A DNA stretch of 50,200 nucleotides, from contig LADZ01000039.1 in the NCBI GenBank assembly GCA_000961845.1, forward strand, positions 1-50,200, in the 5' to 3' direction. A program made the translations under genes and the position numbers. Below are positions 35,242 to 43,976 of the stretch, piece by piece. The first letter of the stretch is position 1; each line of letters starts with the position of its first letter. The notes beneath the pieces were generated by a model. The model was not told the DNA's origin, made no database searches, and saw only the letters and a list, made by a program, of their open reading frames with translations. Origin of the DNA: Flavobacteriales bacterium BRH_c54 (GTDB lineage: Bacteria; Bacteroidota; Bacteroidia; Flavobacteriales_E; Vicingaceae).

Positions 35242-37617
35242 ATGAAAAAACTAATACTTTCTTTATTTTGTGTAGGTATGTTTATAAGTACCCAAGCACA
35301 ACTACAACAAGATAATAGAACAATTTCTTTTGGAACAATTAGTAAACAAAACAATGTAATTAATAAAGGGCTTACTACATGTAGTAATGACACGCTTGAC
35401 TATACAATTGCAAAAGCAACAGGCTTACAGTCTATAAGTATTAACAATGCTACTTCTGCTCAAGCATTATCTCAGTATTACAATGCTCCCCAAGCTATTA
35501 CTGTTCATGGAGCGACATTTTATGCTTATAAATTAGATGCTAATGGTGGTACAACATTAAATGCTACTGTTCAATTATATCTAGCAGGAACTGATTCAAT
35601 GCCTACCGGAATGGCATTGGCAAGTGGAACAATTACAGTTGATACTACTTTTGGAGGTGGAGCATTATCGGTGCTAGAAAAAAACATTTCGTTTTCAACT
35701 CCAGTTACAGTGAATCAACCTTATGTTATTGTGGTTGGTAATTACTCAGCAAATGGAATGGGAATGGTTTGTAACTCATGGACTGCTGCTGATGGGGGGC
35801 AAGAGTGGCTAGCAGGCGTGGATTTAGCCGGAACATGGATTCGTTCATACAATATAAACGTTGGAGGTGTTCCTTTTGATGCAGATCCCTTAATATTACC
35901 TCATGTTTCTTATGATTTAACTTCAGATTTTTCAGCTACCCCATTATATTTCAATACAGCTCCTACAAATGTAACATTTACTGATAACTCATCTCCGATA
36001 TTACAAGATAGAATGTACAATCAGGCTGCATTTATTGCTTCTACTCAATTATCTTATACTTATGATTTTGGTGATGGAAGTCCGGAAGTTAATGCTATTA
36101 ACACTAACAATAATTACACTCTTGTACAGCCTTATACAGTTACATTAAAAGATACGCTTTTTGGTTGGAGAGTTAACTGCAGTAGTTCTGACACATTGAT
36201 GCTTAATACGCCTGCTGATTTAGTAATTACAGAAATTATGTATAATCCACCTGAATCAGGAACTGATACAAGTGAGTTTATTGAAATATATAACAATGGA
36301 GCTAATGCGGTTAACTTACTTAATTTTACTTGTACGGGTGGAATTTACACATTTCCAAATGTAAGTTTAGCTGCAGGTGCATATTATGTGATAACGGTTG
36401 ATAGCAGTGGGTTTTATAATACTTATGGATTTAGTGCAGACGGTGTTTTTACAAGTGGACTTAGTAATGGTGGTGAAAGTATAGTGATTAAAAATCCTGC
36501 AGGGACAGTTATTGATTCAGTTTTTTATGATGATGTTGCCCCATGGCCATCAGGTTTTGCAGCCGGTCAACCAGATGGAGGAGGAGCTTCTTTAATTTTA
36601 TGTGATGTAAATACTGATAACAACATAGGATCAAATTGGTCTGCATGTACTACTAGTGCTAATATTACTATTAATGGGTTTCCTGTTTTAGCTAGTCCTG
36701 GGGTTGCTAATGTATGCGCACCACCATGTAATAACCCGGATGTTCCGACTGTAACTAGTAGTCCAACTACTGTTTGTGATGGATTAACTACAACATTAAC
36801 GATTACGGGTAATTTAAATGATGCTAGTAAATGGTATATCTATACTGGTTCTTGTGGAGGAACTATTGTAGATTCAACAGCAAATAGTACTTATGTGGTA
36901 ACACCTGCCGGACCAAATACTACTTATTATGTTAGAGGAGAAGGAAATTGTGTAGTTCCTGGAAGTTGTGGAAATGTAACCATAAATGTGTTGCCTGCTT
37001 CAACTGGTTCTGTTACCAATACTATTTGTAATAATGACAGTATTGTAGTTAATGGTACAGTTTATAATGCTAACAACCCATCAGGAACAGAAGTATTTGT
37101 AAATGGTGGAGCAAATGGATGTGATTCAACAGTAACGATTAACTTAACTGTTTTACCGGCAATAGATATTACTACAACAGTGAGTGGTAATACTATTACA
37201 GCTAATGAAACAGGAGCTACTTACCAATGGTTAGATTGTGATAATGGAAATGCAGTAATTAATGGAGAAACCTCTCAAAGTTTTACAGCAACAGTTACCG
37301 GAAACTATGCAGTAGAAATCACTGTTGGAAACTGTGTTGATACATCAGCCTGTGAGAATATTACTGTTGTTGGAATTGATGAGTTAAGTAAAGCAAGTGT
37401 TACTATTTATCCAAACCCAAATGATGGAGTGTTTAATGTAGTTACTTCTGAACAAGTAAATATTACTATTTATAACATGTTAGGGGAGATTGTTTTGACA
37501 AATGTATTAAATGGAGGAACTCATGTTTTATCATTAAATAGTCATCCTAAAGGAGTTTATTTTGTTAATATTCAACAAAACGAAAGTGTTACAACCTATA
37601 AGATGATAGTGAAATAA
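35242..37617 (+). CDS. T9SS-secreted multidomain protein with lamin-tail domain
   Basis: 791 residues from the ATG at 35242, which begins the signal peptide MKKLILSLFCVGMF; an ATG 27 bases upstream adds only a polar head. Visible parts are a beta-rich N-terminal region (about 30-230), a PKD-like segment (YDFGDGSPEV, about 280), a lamin-tail (LTD) domain (VITEIMYNPPESGTDTSEF to VIDSVFYDDV, about 330-440), and Ig-like repeats with Cys pairs (CNNPDVPTV..., GCDSTVTINL). The C-terminal type A sorting tail is VTIYPNPNDGVFNV to KGVYFVNI and KMIVK. It should be exported by T9SS and held on the surface. A strong terminator follows. Confidence 0.85.
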   Translation: MKKLILSLFCVGMFISTQAQLQQDNRTISFGTISKQNNVINKGLTTCSNDTLDYTIAKATGLQSISINNATSAQALSQYYNAPQAITVHGATFYAYKLDANGGTTLNATVQLYLAGTDSMPTGMALASGTITVDTTFGGGALSVLEKNISFSTPVTVNQPYVIVVGNYSANGMGMVCNSWTAADGGQEWLAGVDLAGTWIRSYNINVGGVPFDADPLILPHVSYDLTSDFSATPLYFNTAPTNVTFTDNSSPILQDRMYNQAAFIASTQLSYTYDFGDGSPEVNAINTNNNYTLVQPYTVTLKDTLFGWRVNCSSSDTLMLNTPADLVITEIMYNPPESGTDTSEFIEIYNNGANAVNLLNFTCTGGIYTFPNVSLAAGAYYVITVDSSGFYNTYGFSADGVFTSGLSNGGESIVIKNPAGTVIDSVFYDDVAPWPSGFAAGQPDGGGASLILCDVNTDNNIGSNWSACTTSANITINGFPVLASPGVANVCAPPCNNPDVPTVTSSPTTVCDGLTTTLTITGNLNDASKWYIYTGSCGGTIVDSTANSTYVVTPAGPNTTYYVRGEGNCVVPGSCGNVTINVLPASTGSVTNTICNNDSIVVNGTVYNANNPSGTEVFVNGGANGCDSTVTINLTVLPAIDITTTVSGNTITANETGATYQWLDCDNGNAVINGETSQSFTATVTGNYAVEITVGNCVDTSACENITVVGIDELSKASVTIYPNPNDGVFNVVTSEQVNITIYNMLGEIVLTNVLNGGTHVLSLNSHPKGVYFVNIQQNESVTTYKMIVK
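37113..37392 (+). repeat. 280-bp segment nearly identical to 39561-39840 (copy 1)
   Basis: Aligned without gaps at a constant offset of 2448 bases, I count 15 differences in 280 positions (about 95 % identity). One uninterrupted identical run is about 100 bases long. It covers the last Ig-like repeat up to IDELSK, just before the sorting tails, which are different. Confidence 0.85.
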
Positions 37618-37639
37618 CAAAACATCACAATTCAACATT

Positions 37640-37680
37640 AAAAAAAGTCATTCTTTTATTCAAAAGAATGACTTTTTTTT
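37640..37680. terminator. bidirectional intrinsic terminator
   Basis: An AAAAAAAGTCATTCTTTT arm pairs perfectly with AAAAGAATGACTTTTTTT around ATTC. It stands 22 bases after the lamin-tail gene and ends in eight T, so termination of that gene is expected. Confidence 0.9.
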
Positions 37681-37734
37681 GTTTTAAATCAAAATTATTT
37701 TATTTTCGGGGCGTAATAATTTAAATCAAATCAA

Positions 37735-38139
37735 ATGAAAAACAAAATGGTAAAAACGGGAATATTGTTAGGTGTTTCAATATTCTCGGTTGTTTTCTTT
37801 CATGGAAAAACAATAGCGAGTAACACAATAAGAACAACAATGAGTATGAATTTAAGTGAGGTTTGGGAAGAAGTGAAAGAAGAAAATGGCGTGAAAGTTT
37901 ATTATTCATTAATTGAAGAAAATGGAAGGACGTTTCTTAAAGTAAAGTTTGAAAATACAACAAATACTGTCATTAATTTTAATTGGACATTAACAAACGA
38001 TACTGAAATTGTTGTTGCAGAAAAATCAAATAAAATTGAAGCGGGGCAATCAATAGAAATATATGATGCTACTATGTTAATTCCATTTCAAAATGGAGAT
38101 TCTTTTCAAAATTATTCAATATTAATTTCAAAATTTTAA
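37735..38139 (+). CDS. small exported protein of unknown function
   Basis: 134 residues with a signal peptide (MKNKMVKTGILLGVSIF, ends near TIAS). The mature part, about 105 residues, reads as one beta-sandwich: VWEEVKEENGVKVYYSLIEE, then KVKFENTTNTVINFNWTL and IEAGQSIEIYD. No Cys or catalytic residues stand out. It lies six bases before the glycine-rich T9SS protein, so they are probably co-transcribed. Not recognised further; it could be a carbohydrate- or partner-binding domain. Confidence 0.65.
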   Translation: MKNKMVKTGILLGVSIFSVVFFHGKTIASNTIRTTMSMNLSEVWEEVKEENGVKVYYSLIEENGRTFLKVKFENTTNTVINFNWTLTNDTEIVVAEKSNKIEAGQSIEIYDATMLIPFQNGDSFQNYSILISKF

Positions 38140-38145
38140 GAACAG

Positions 38146-40074
38146 ATGAAAAAAACTATACTAAAATCAATGCTCATAGTATCAACATTACTTATGGGGA
38201 TTAACGTTAAAGCTCAATGTCCAACGATAACTTGTCCAAGCGATATGGTTGTAAATAATGATTCGGGACTTTGTTCTGCTGTTGTAAATTATGCAGCACC
38301 AATTGGTAATGATTTTTGTGCTACTGTTAGAGATACATTGTTTTATACTGGAGCTATTGTAAACTGGACGGTTCCTGCGGGAATAACTAACCTAAATATA
38401 GAAGTAAGGGGAGCAGAAGGTGGATATACTACTTCTTCTTCTATTGTTCCTGGATTAGGTGCAATTATGATTGGAGATTTTGCTGTAAATCCTGGTGATG
38501 TATTTAAAGTATTAGTTGGAGAAAACAATAATGCCGGAAATGGAGGTGGCGGAGGGTCATTCGTTACTGATTTATCAAATAACCCATTTATTATTGCTGG
38601 AGGTGGCGGTGGAGCTTCAGGAGGTATAGATTCTCCAGATAAGCATGGGCAAGTTGGAACTACCGGAGGAATAGGAGCCGGTGGAGGAGGTGTTGGTGGT
38701 ACAGCTGGAAATGGTGGAAATATAGGAGCTTCTTTTGCTGCTGGAGCAGGAGGAGGATTGCTTACTAATGGTGCTGATGGATGGACTACTGGTTCTGGAG
38801 GTCAGGCTTTTATTAATGGTGGTGCTGGTGCAAATGTTGGTTTTGGTATAGGTGGTTTTGGTGGCGGAGGAAATGGTTCAGGAAACCAAGTTGGTGGTGG
38901 AGGAGGAGGCTACTCCGGTGGAGGAGGAGGCTCTAACAGTGCAGGAGCTGGTGTTGGTGGCGGGGGTGCTTCATTTAATTCAGGTACAAATCAGAATAAT
39001 ACTAGTGGTGCAAATACAGGTCATGGAATGGTAGTATTTACTTATACTAACCCGTCTACATTAACTGTTACTCAATTGTCCGGATTAAGTAGTGGTTCTA
39101 CTTTTCCGGTAGGTGTTACAACAAATACTTTTGAAGTATCTAATGGAACACAAATGGATACATGCTCATTTACAGTTACTGTAAATGATACTGAAATTCC
39201 TACAATTTCATGTCCAAGTAATGTAACTTCTTGTGTGCCTGTTGTTAATAATATTGCACCTGTTGCTGCTGATAATTGTAGCGGAGAAACGGTAGCTTAT
39301 ACTTTAACTGGTGCCACTATAGGAAGTGGTGCTAATGATGCTTCTGGATCTACCTTTAATCAAGGTATTACTACAGTTAAGTATATTATAACTGATGCTT
39401 CAGGAAATAAAGACAGTTGTTCTTTTAATGTTGAAGTATTAGCTCCATTAACAGGTAGTATTACTAGTACTATATGTAATAATGATAGTGTTGTTGTAAA
39501 TGGAACAACATATAATGCTTCTAACCCTTCTGGTACGGAAGTGTTTACTAATGTTGGTCCAAATGGATGTGATTCAACAGTAACGATTAACTTAACTGTG
39601 AGTCCAGCAATAGATAATACTACCACGGTGAGTGGTAATACTGTTACAGCTAATGAAACAGGAGCTACTTATCAATGGTTAGATTGTGATAATGGAAATG
39701 CAGTAATTAATGGAGAAACCTCTCAAAGTTTTACAGCAACAGTTACCGGAAACTATGCAGTAGAAATCACTGTAGGAAACTGTGTTGACACATCAGCTTG
39801 TGAGAATGTTACTGTGGTTGGAATTGATGAGTTAAGTAAAACAGATGTTACTGTTTATCCAAATCCAACTAATGGAATTATAACTGTTGATTTCTCATCT
39901 ACTGTTTCATCAATAGATTATACCTTAATGAGTATTGATGGAAAAACCGTTGCTCAAGGTAAATTTTCAGGAACAAAGTTGATGTTGAATTTAGAGAATG
40001 AATCTAAAGGGATTTACTTTTTAAAGGTAGAAAATGCAACTATTAATTATGTTCAAAAAGTATTTAAGCACTAA
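38146..40074 (+). CDS. T9SS-secreted protein with glycine-rich and HYR domains
   Basis: 642 residues. The signal peptide ends near NVKAQ. A first HYR-like segment (CPTITCPSDMVVNNDSGLCSAVV) follows and is interrupted by a glycine-rich domain (about 65-300: WTVPAGITNLNIEVRGAEGG, then runs such as GGGGGSF and GGGGGYSGGGGG). This resembles the ALK-type glycine-rich domain. The HYR fold then resumes (FPVGVTTNTFEVSNG, then CPSNVTSCVP), with an Ig-like repeat nearly identical to that of the 791-residue protein. The C-terminal type A sorting tail is VTVYPNPTNGIITV to KGIYFLKV and VQKVFKH. A surface adhesin or matrix role is likely but inferred. Confidence 0.83.
   Translation: MKKTILKSMLIVSTLLMGINVKAQCPTITCPSDMVVNNDSGLCSAVVNYAAPIGNDFCATVRDTLFYTGAIVNWTVPAGITNLNIEVRGAEGGYTTSSSIVPGLGAIMIGDFAVNPGDVFKVLVGENNNAGNGGGGGSFVTDLSNNPFIIAGGGGGASGGIDSPDKHGQVGTTGGIGAGGGGVGGTAGNGGNIGASFAAGAGGGLLTNGADGWTTGSGGQAFINGGAGANVGFGIGGFGGGGNGSGNQVGGGGGGYSGGGGGSNSAGAGVGGGGASFNSGTNQNNTSGANTGHGMVVFTYTNPSTLTVTQLSGLSSGSTFPVGVTTNTFEVSNGTQMDTCSFTVTVNDTEIPTISCPSNVTSCVPVVNNIAPVAADNCSGETVAYTLTGATIGSGANDASGSTFNQGITTVKYIITDASGNKDSCSFNVEVLAPLTGSITSTICNNDSVVVNGTTYNASNPSGTEVFTNVGPNGCDSTVTINLTVSPAIDNTTTVSGNTVTANETGATYQWLDCDNGNAVINGETSQSFTATVTGNYAVEITVGNCVDTSACENVTVVGIDELSKTDVTVYPNPTNGIITVDFSSTVSSIDYTLMSIDGKTVAQGKFSGTKLMLNLENESKGIYFLKVENATINYVQKVFKH
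39561..39840 (+). repeat. 280-bp segment nearly identical to 37113-37392 (copy 2)
   Basis: Second copy of the Ig-like repeat just upstream of the sorting tail. Differences cluster at the 5' end (five within about 11 bases near 39600), while the middle is identical, as expected for a conversion tract or a recent duplication. Confidence 0.85.
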
Positions 40075-40094
40075 TTGTTCTTAAATATAGGTAT

Positions 40095-40127
40095 AAAAAA
40101 ACATCGCTGATTCAGCGATGTTTTTTT
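40095..40127. terminator. bidirectional terminator between convergent genes
   Basis: AAAAAAACATCGCTG-type arm pairs with CAGCGATGTTTTTTT around an ATT loop. It separates the glycine-rich T9SS gene from the convergent 606-residue gene and has A/T tracts on both sides. Confidence 0.9.
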
Positions 40128-40159
40128 ATTACGTAAAAAGTTTAAAAATTCCTTCCCCT

Positions 40160-41980
40160 TTATTTAACAGTTACTTCTTGATAAACAGGAAGACTAATGT
40201 CGTTAATTTTGTAGTAATACTTTTCTAGTTCTTCAACCATTTTAGCTTTGTAGATGTCAGATTCTTCTTTCATATCATCTATTATTTCTTTGTAGTATTC
40301 AATACCGGAAATAAGGTTATCTTTAAATTCTTCAAAGTATTTTTGTTTCTTTTCGTTGATGGCATCTATGGATTCATTGATTTCTCTTTTCAAATAATCA
40401 ACATACATGCTCAATTCTTTTACAAAAAGATTTGGACGATAAGTATCGTTTAATAAGTTAATTCTACCATAAATATGGCTTACCATTTCTGCTATAGTAG
40501 ATTTTTTAGAGAAATACGCCATATTTGGTCCCGGACAAACGGAAATGCCTTTTCCATCAGAAGATTTAAGCATATCGTGTTCAATATAAGGAGTCATAAC
40601 TAACCCTGCACAAATACAAGATTTAACAGTTATTTTTTCAAACTCTTTTTGATGTTGATCATTAGGTAGGTTTTTTTTGTTTAGCTCTTCAATTTTAAGT
40701 TTTTGATATTGTCTTGAAGCAACACAAATGGGCCTGTCTGTAAATTCGGTGTTGTATAATTTTAAATATTGACTAGGGCATGTACTACCAGGCTTTCCTG
40801 CAGCAATTTTTTCGTCTTTTTCAACATCTTTAGTATTTCCTCTTAACGAATTAAAAGGTACTCCTATAGGCGAAATGTTACTTAAATAAAGATCATCTTC
40901 TGTTGCAGTTGATAATTTCTCGAAAGTATCTTTATCAACATTAACAGCTTCAGGAACTAATAAAAATGGGGTTCCCCAACCAATGCTGTCTAAGTTGTAT
41001 TTTGTAAGTAAGAAGTTATGTTCTTTAGCTGTTCCAACACCGCCCTGAGCAGTAACTAATAGCTTAAGAGGCTGTTTTGCTATTGGCCGTTTTTGTTGTG
41101 TTAGACTATCGTTCAATATTGTATGAACTTCTTTAATTAACGCGTCTCTATTGTTCTTAAATTCATCTAAAATAGGTCCCATTAAAAACCCATTAGTAGC
41201 AAAAGCGTGTCCACCACAATTTAAGCCTGATTCTACTCTGTATTCAGAAACCCATAATCCTTTTTTGGCTAAAAACTTACCTTGAATTAAAGAAGAACGG
41301 TAATCACTTACTTTAAGAATAATTTTTTTATCTAAGTTGCCATTTTCATCAGGAAAAAAGCAATCGAATTTTGATAAGTAGGAGTACAGTCTAGGACTTA
41401 ATCCTGCGGAAAGTACCAATCCGGAATTTAATGTACTATGAGCAAAACCTCTAACGGCAGCATGAGCATCATTATATTCGATAGGCATTTTTTCGCCTTT
41501 TTTGGTGTAATTATCTTTATCCAACTTGGTCATAATGTTCACATCAATTGAACCTGCTTCCATGTTGTTTTTTAGTTCTTTTTGTAACGTTGCTTTTTTT
41601 GAACCGTCAGTTTCTTTAAGCATTTCTAAGTAATCTTTTCTCAGAGGAGAAGATTCAGGAAGCATCTCAAAGTATTTGGTAAGGTTGCTTTCAGGTGTAA
41701 AAGATTCTTTCTTAAGGGCATTAAAATTCTGTTGAACAATTTGGTCTATTAAATTCAAATAAGCGGTAATTCTTTTGGCTCGGTAATCTTCTGTGTCATT
41801 GTCTATTTCTGTGTAAGGAAGATTAAGTTGTTTGCAATAAAAAGCTCTCATTCTTTCAATAAGCCCATCATCTCCTAAAGAAATAACAGATGAAATGCCA
41901 AAATGTGCTACTTTTACAGGAGTGTCTATCGTGTAGCCAATTCCCATAACAGGGATATGAAAGTGATGTGTTTTTAACAT
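40160..41980 (-). CDS. conserved-looking cysteine-rich cytoplasmic protein, function unknown
   Basis: 606 residues from the ATG at 41978-41980; an in-frame TTG at 42005-42007 lies inside the -7 box and is rejected. There is no signal peptide. The head HFHIPVMGIGYTIDTPVKVAHFGISSVISL recalls the first strand of TIM-barrel flavoenzymes such as 2-nitropropane dioxygenase, and LLVTAQGGVGTAKEHNFLL could be a phosphate- or FMN-binding loop. Cysteines sit in short patterned motifs: LNCGGHAF, GSTCPSQY, RPICVASRQY, SCICAGLV and SVCPGPNM, which would suit an iron-sulphur or zinc site. A long coiled coil closes the protein (about 515-580). It is monocistronic. I do not know its function; flavin plus metal cofactor is a guess. 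Confidence 0.75.
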   Translation of the reverse strand: MLKTHHFHIPVMGIGYTIDTPVKVAHFGISSVISLGDDGLIERMRAFYCKQLNLPYTEIDNDTEDYRAKRITAYLNLIDQIVQQNFNALKKESFTPESNLTKYFEMLPESSPLRKDYLEMLKETDGSKKATLQKELKNNMEAGSIDVNIMTKLDKDNYTKKGEKMPIEYNDAHAAVRGFAHSTLNSGLVLSAGLSPRLYSYLSKFDCFFPDENGNLDKKIILKVSDYRSSLIQGKFLAKKGLWVSEYRVESGLNCGGHAFATNGFLMGPILDEFKNNRDALIKEVHTILNDSLTQQKRPIAKQPLKLLVTAQGGVGTAKEHNFLLTKYNLDSIGWGTPFLLVPEAVNVDKDTFEKLSTATEDDLYLSNISPIGVPFNSLRGNTKDVEKDEKIAAGKPGSTCPSQYLKLYNTEFTDRPICVASRQYQKLKIEELNKKNLPNDQHQKEFEKITVKSCICAGLVMTPYIEHDMLKSSDGKGISVCPGPNMAYFSKKSTIAEMVSHIYGRINLLNDTYRPNLFVKELSMYVDYLKREINESIDAINEKKQKYFEEFKDNLISGIEYYKEIIDDMKEESDIYKAKMVEELEKYYYKINDISLPVYQEVTVK

Positions 41981-41992
41981 AAAATTAAAATG

Positions 41993-42006
41993 TGTGTTCG
42001 AACACA
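41993..42006. promoter_or_regulatory. perfect 14-bp palindrome at the predicted transcription start
   Basis: TGTGTTCGAACACA is its own reverse complement. It overlaps the end of the -7 box of the 606-residue gene and covers the expected start of transcription, which is where a repressor dimer would block polymerase. Confidence 0.5.
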
Positions 42007-42012
42007 AAGGTA
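42005..42012 (-). promoter_or_regulatory. TACCTTTG -7 promoter box
   Basis: The minus strand reads TACCTTTG, identical to the box before the rprX-like gene and a full TAnnTTTG match. The ATG at 41980 lies 24 bases downstream. No -33 TTG at the usual spacing is seen. Confidence 0.5.
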
Positions 42013-42126
42013 CTTAACTTTTTCTTTAATGGTAGTTGATTTTAGATTAATTTGTTGAATGGATACATTAATAGATATGTTTTGACGATTTATCTATTTA
42101 ATTTCAAATATGTTTTAGCTATTTTG

Positions 42127-42134
42127 TATATTTG
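42127..42134 (+). promoter_or_regulatory. TATATTTG -7 promoter box
   Basis: Full match to TAnnTTTG, 19 bases before the ATG of the binding-protein gene. It is divergent from the promoter of the 606-residue gene about 115 bases away. Confidence 0.5.
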
Positions 42135-42153
42135 AAGCCTCAAAAAAATTATT

Positions 42154-43881
42154 ATGAAACCAACAAGATTATTATACATAGCTTTAGCGTCATTCATTCT
42201 GTTTTCGTGCGGAGATGACAACAAAACTAAAAAAGACGATAAAGAGGTAAAAGACAAATCAGAGAGTAATACTGCAAATATAGTTGACTTTGCTGTTTCA
42301 GAAGCTTATCAAACATTAGATCCCATAGAGATTATAGATGTAAATTCGTTTCAGGTACAAAGTCAAATTTTTGAAGGATTGCTTCGTTTTGATGAAAATG
42401 ATTTGTCATTAAAACCAGTTTTAGCAAAATTTTGGGAGGTTGATAATGCCGGATTGGTTTATACTTTCCACTTAAATAAAGGAATTTATTTTCATGATAA
42501 TGCTTGTTTTGATGGAGGAAAAGGTAAGGAAATGACTGCCAAAGATGTGGTTTTTACTTTTAAAAGAATATGTACAGAACAAGAAAATAATTATGCTTTT
42601 AGTTTATTTAATGAAGTAATTGCAGGAGTAAAAGAATTAAATTCAGGAAGTGCTACTGAATTTAGTGGTGTTAAAGCAATTGACGATTATACTGTACAAT
42701 TTACCCTATCCAAAACGTCTTCAAGTTTTTTACAAATGTTGGCAACTCCCTTTAGTGCAATTGTTTGTGAAGAAGCTATTAGTGTAAATGCTGTAGTTGG
42801 TACAGGACCTTTTGTTTATGATAAATCGTTAGATACAGAAAATAGCATTACATTAAATAGAAACAATAATTATCATTTAAAAGATAATGGAAATCAGTTG
42901 CCTTATGTTGCAGGAGTTAAATATAACTATATTATAGAGGGAAGAGAAAGATTAGCGGCATTTAAAGAAGGAAAAATTGATATTTTAGAAAATATTCCTG
43001 TTGAAGAAATAAATAATTTAGTTCAGGAAAATATAAGTGCCTTTCAGAACAAACCTGCTCAGTATGTGCTGGCAAGAAATAAAGAATTAGCCATTACTTA
43101 TTTGAATTTTAATACAGCAGTTGCTCCGTTTGATAATGTGAAATTGAGAAGAGCTTTTGCTTTAGCCATAGATAAAAATAAAATAGTTGATAGAGTTTTA
43201 AAAGGCGAGGCTTATGGTCCGGCTGTAAATGGAATTGTGCCTCCTGCAGTAAAAGATTATGATTATTCATCCATTATAGGAATTGAGTTTGATGTTGATA
43301 AAGCTAAAAAAGCATTGGCAGAAGCAGGGTATGGTTCTAATAAAGCATTTCCTAAGTTAGAAATTGTTTCTAGTAAAGAAAGTGTTTCTGTTCGTGTTGC
43401 TCTTGAAATTCAAAAACAACTTAAAAATAATTTAAATATTAATGCTGAGGTAACTTCTATGTCATTATCAGAAATGCTTAAATATAAAAGTTCTAATAAT
43501 GCTAGTATTGTAGTTTCTTCTTGGTTAGCTGAGTTTCCAGACCCACTTAATTTTCTATCTATATTGTATGGAGGTTATGTTAGTGAATCTTTAGATAAAT
43601 CCTCTTATCCAAATGACTCTAGATATAAAAATGCGGCTTTTGATAAAGCTTATAAAGAAGCGATGGAAACAACTGATGAAATAAGAAAAATGGAATTGTG
43701 TTTAGAAGCAGATCAAATTGCAGCTAATGAAGTGCCTATTATTCCACTTTGGTATTACGAAAGATATCAGTTAATTCAAAGTGAAGTGAAGAATTATACG
43801 CCCAACGCTATGAGAATTCACTATTTGCCTTATGTTAAGTTAGAAAAACCACAGGCAACAACAAAAATAGAAACTCACTAA
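42154..43881 (+). CDS. oligopeptide-type ABC transporter substrate-binding lipoprotein (SBP_bac_5)
   Basis: 575 residues. A lipoprotein signal with lipobox LFSC (Cys about residue 19) is followed by a short charged linker rich in Lys/Asp. The family 5 binding-protein pattern follows: DFAVSEAYQTLDPIEI, FEGLLRFDENDLSLKPVLAKFWEV, MTAKDVVFTFKRI, VGTGPFVYDKSL, FDNVKLRRAFALAIDKNKIV and the C-terminal NEVPIIPLWYYERYQL. Such proteins bind peptides or nickel and feed a permease. No permease or ATPase gene is adjacent, so its partner is elsewhere. The mature C-G-D-D head is acidic, which could favour surface export. Confidence 0.88.
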   Translation: MKPTRLLYIALASFILFSCGDDNKTKKDDKEVKDKSESNTANIVDFAVSEAYQTLDPIEIIDVNSFQVQSQIFEGLLRFDENDLSLKPVLAKFWEVDNAGLVYTFHLNKGIYFHDNACFDGGKGKEMTAKDVVFTFKRICTEQENNYAFSLFNEVIAGVKELNSGSATEFSGVKAIDDYTVQFTLSKTSSSFLQMLATPFSAIVCEEAISVNAVVGTGPFVYDKSLDTENSITLNRNNNYHLKDNGNQLPYVAGVKYNYIIEGRERLAAFKEGKIDILENIPVEEINNLVQENISAFQNKPAQYVLARNKELAITYLNFNTAVAPFDNVKLRRAFALAIDKNKIVDRVLKGEAYGPAVNGIVPPAVKDYDYSSIIGIEFDVDKAKKALAEAGYGSNKAFPKLEIVSSKESVSVRVALEIQKQLKNNLNINAEVTSMSLSEMLKYKSSNNASIVVSSWLAEFPDPLNFLSILYGGYVSESLDKSSYPNDSRYKNAAFDKAYKEAMETTDEIRKMELCLEADQIAANEVPIIPLWYYERYQLIQSEVKNYTPNAMRIHYLPYVKLEKPQATTKIETH

Positions 43882-43976
43882 TTCAAATTGATATAGTTGT
43901 TAAATAATCTTTAAAACCCCATTTGGTTATCTAATAATCGTGATATTTGCTGAAAATGGTATCCGGGGAATAATAT

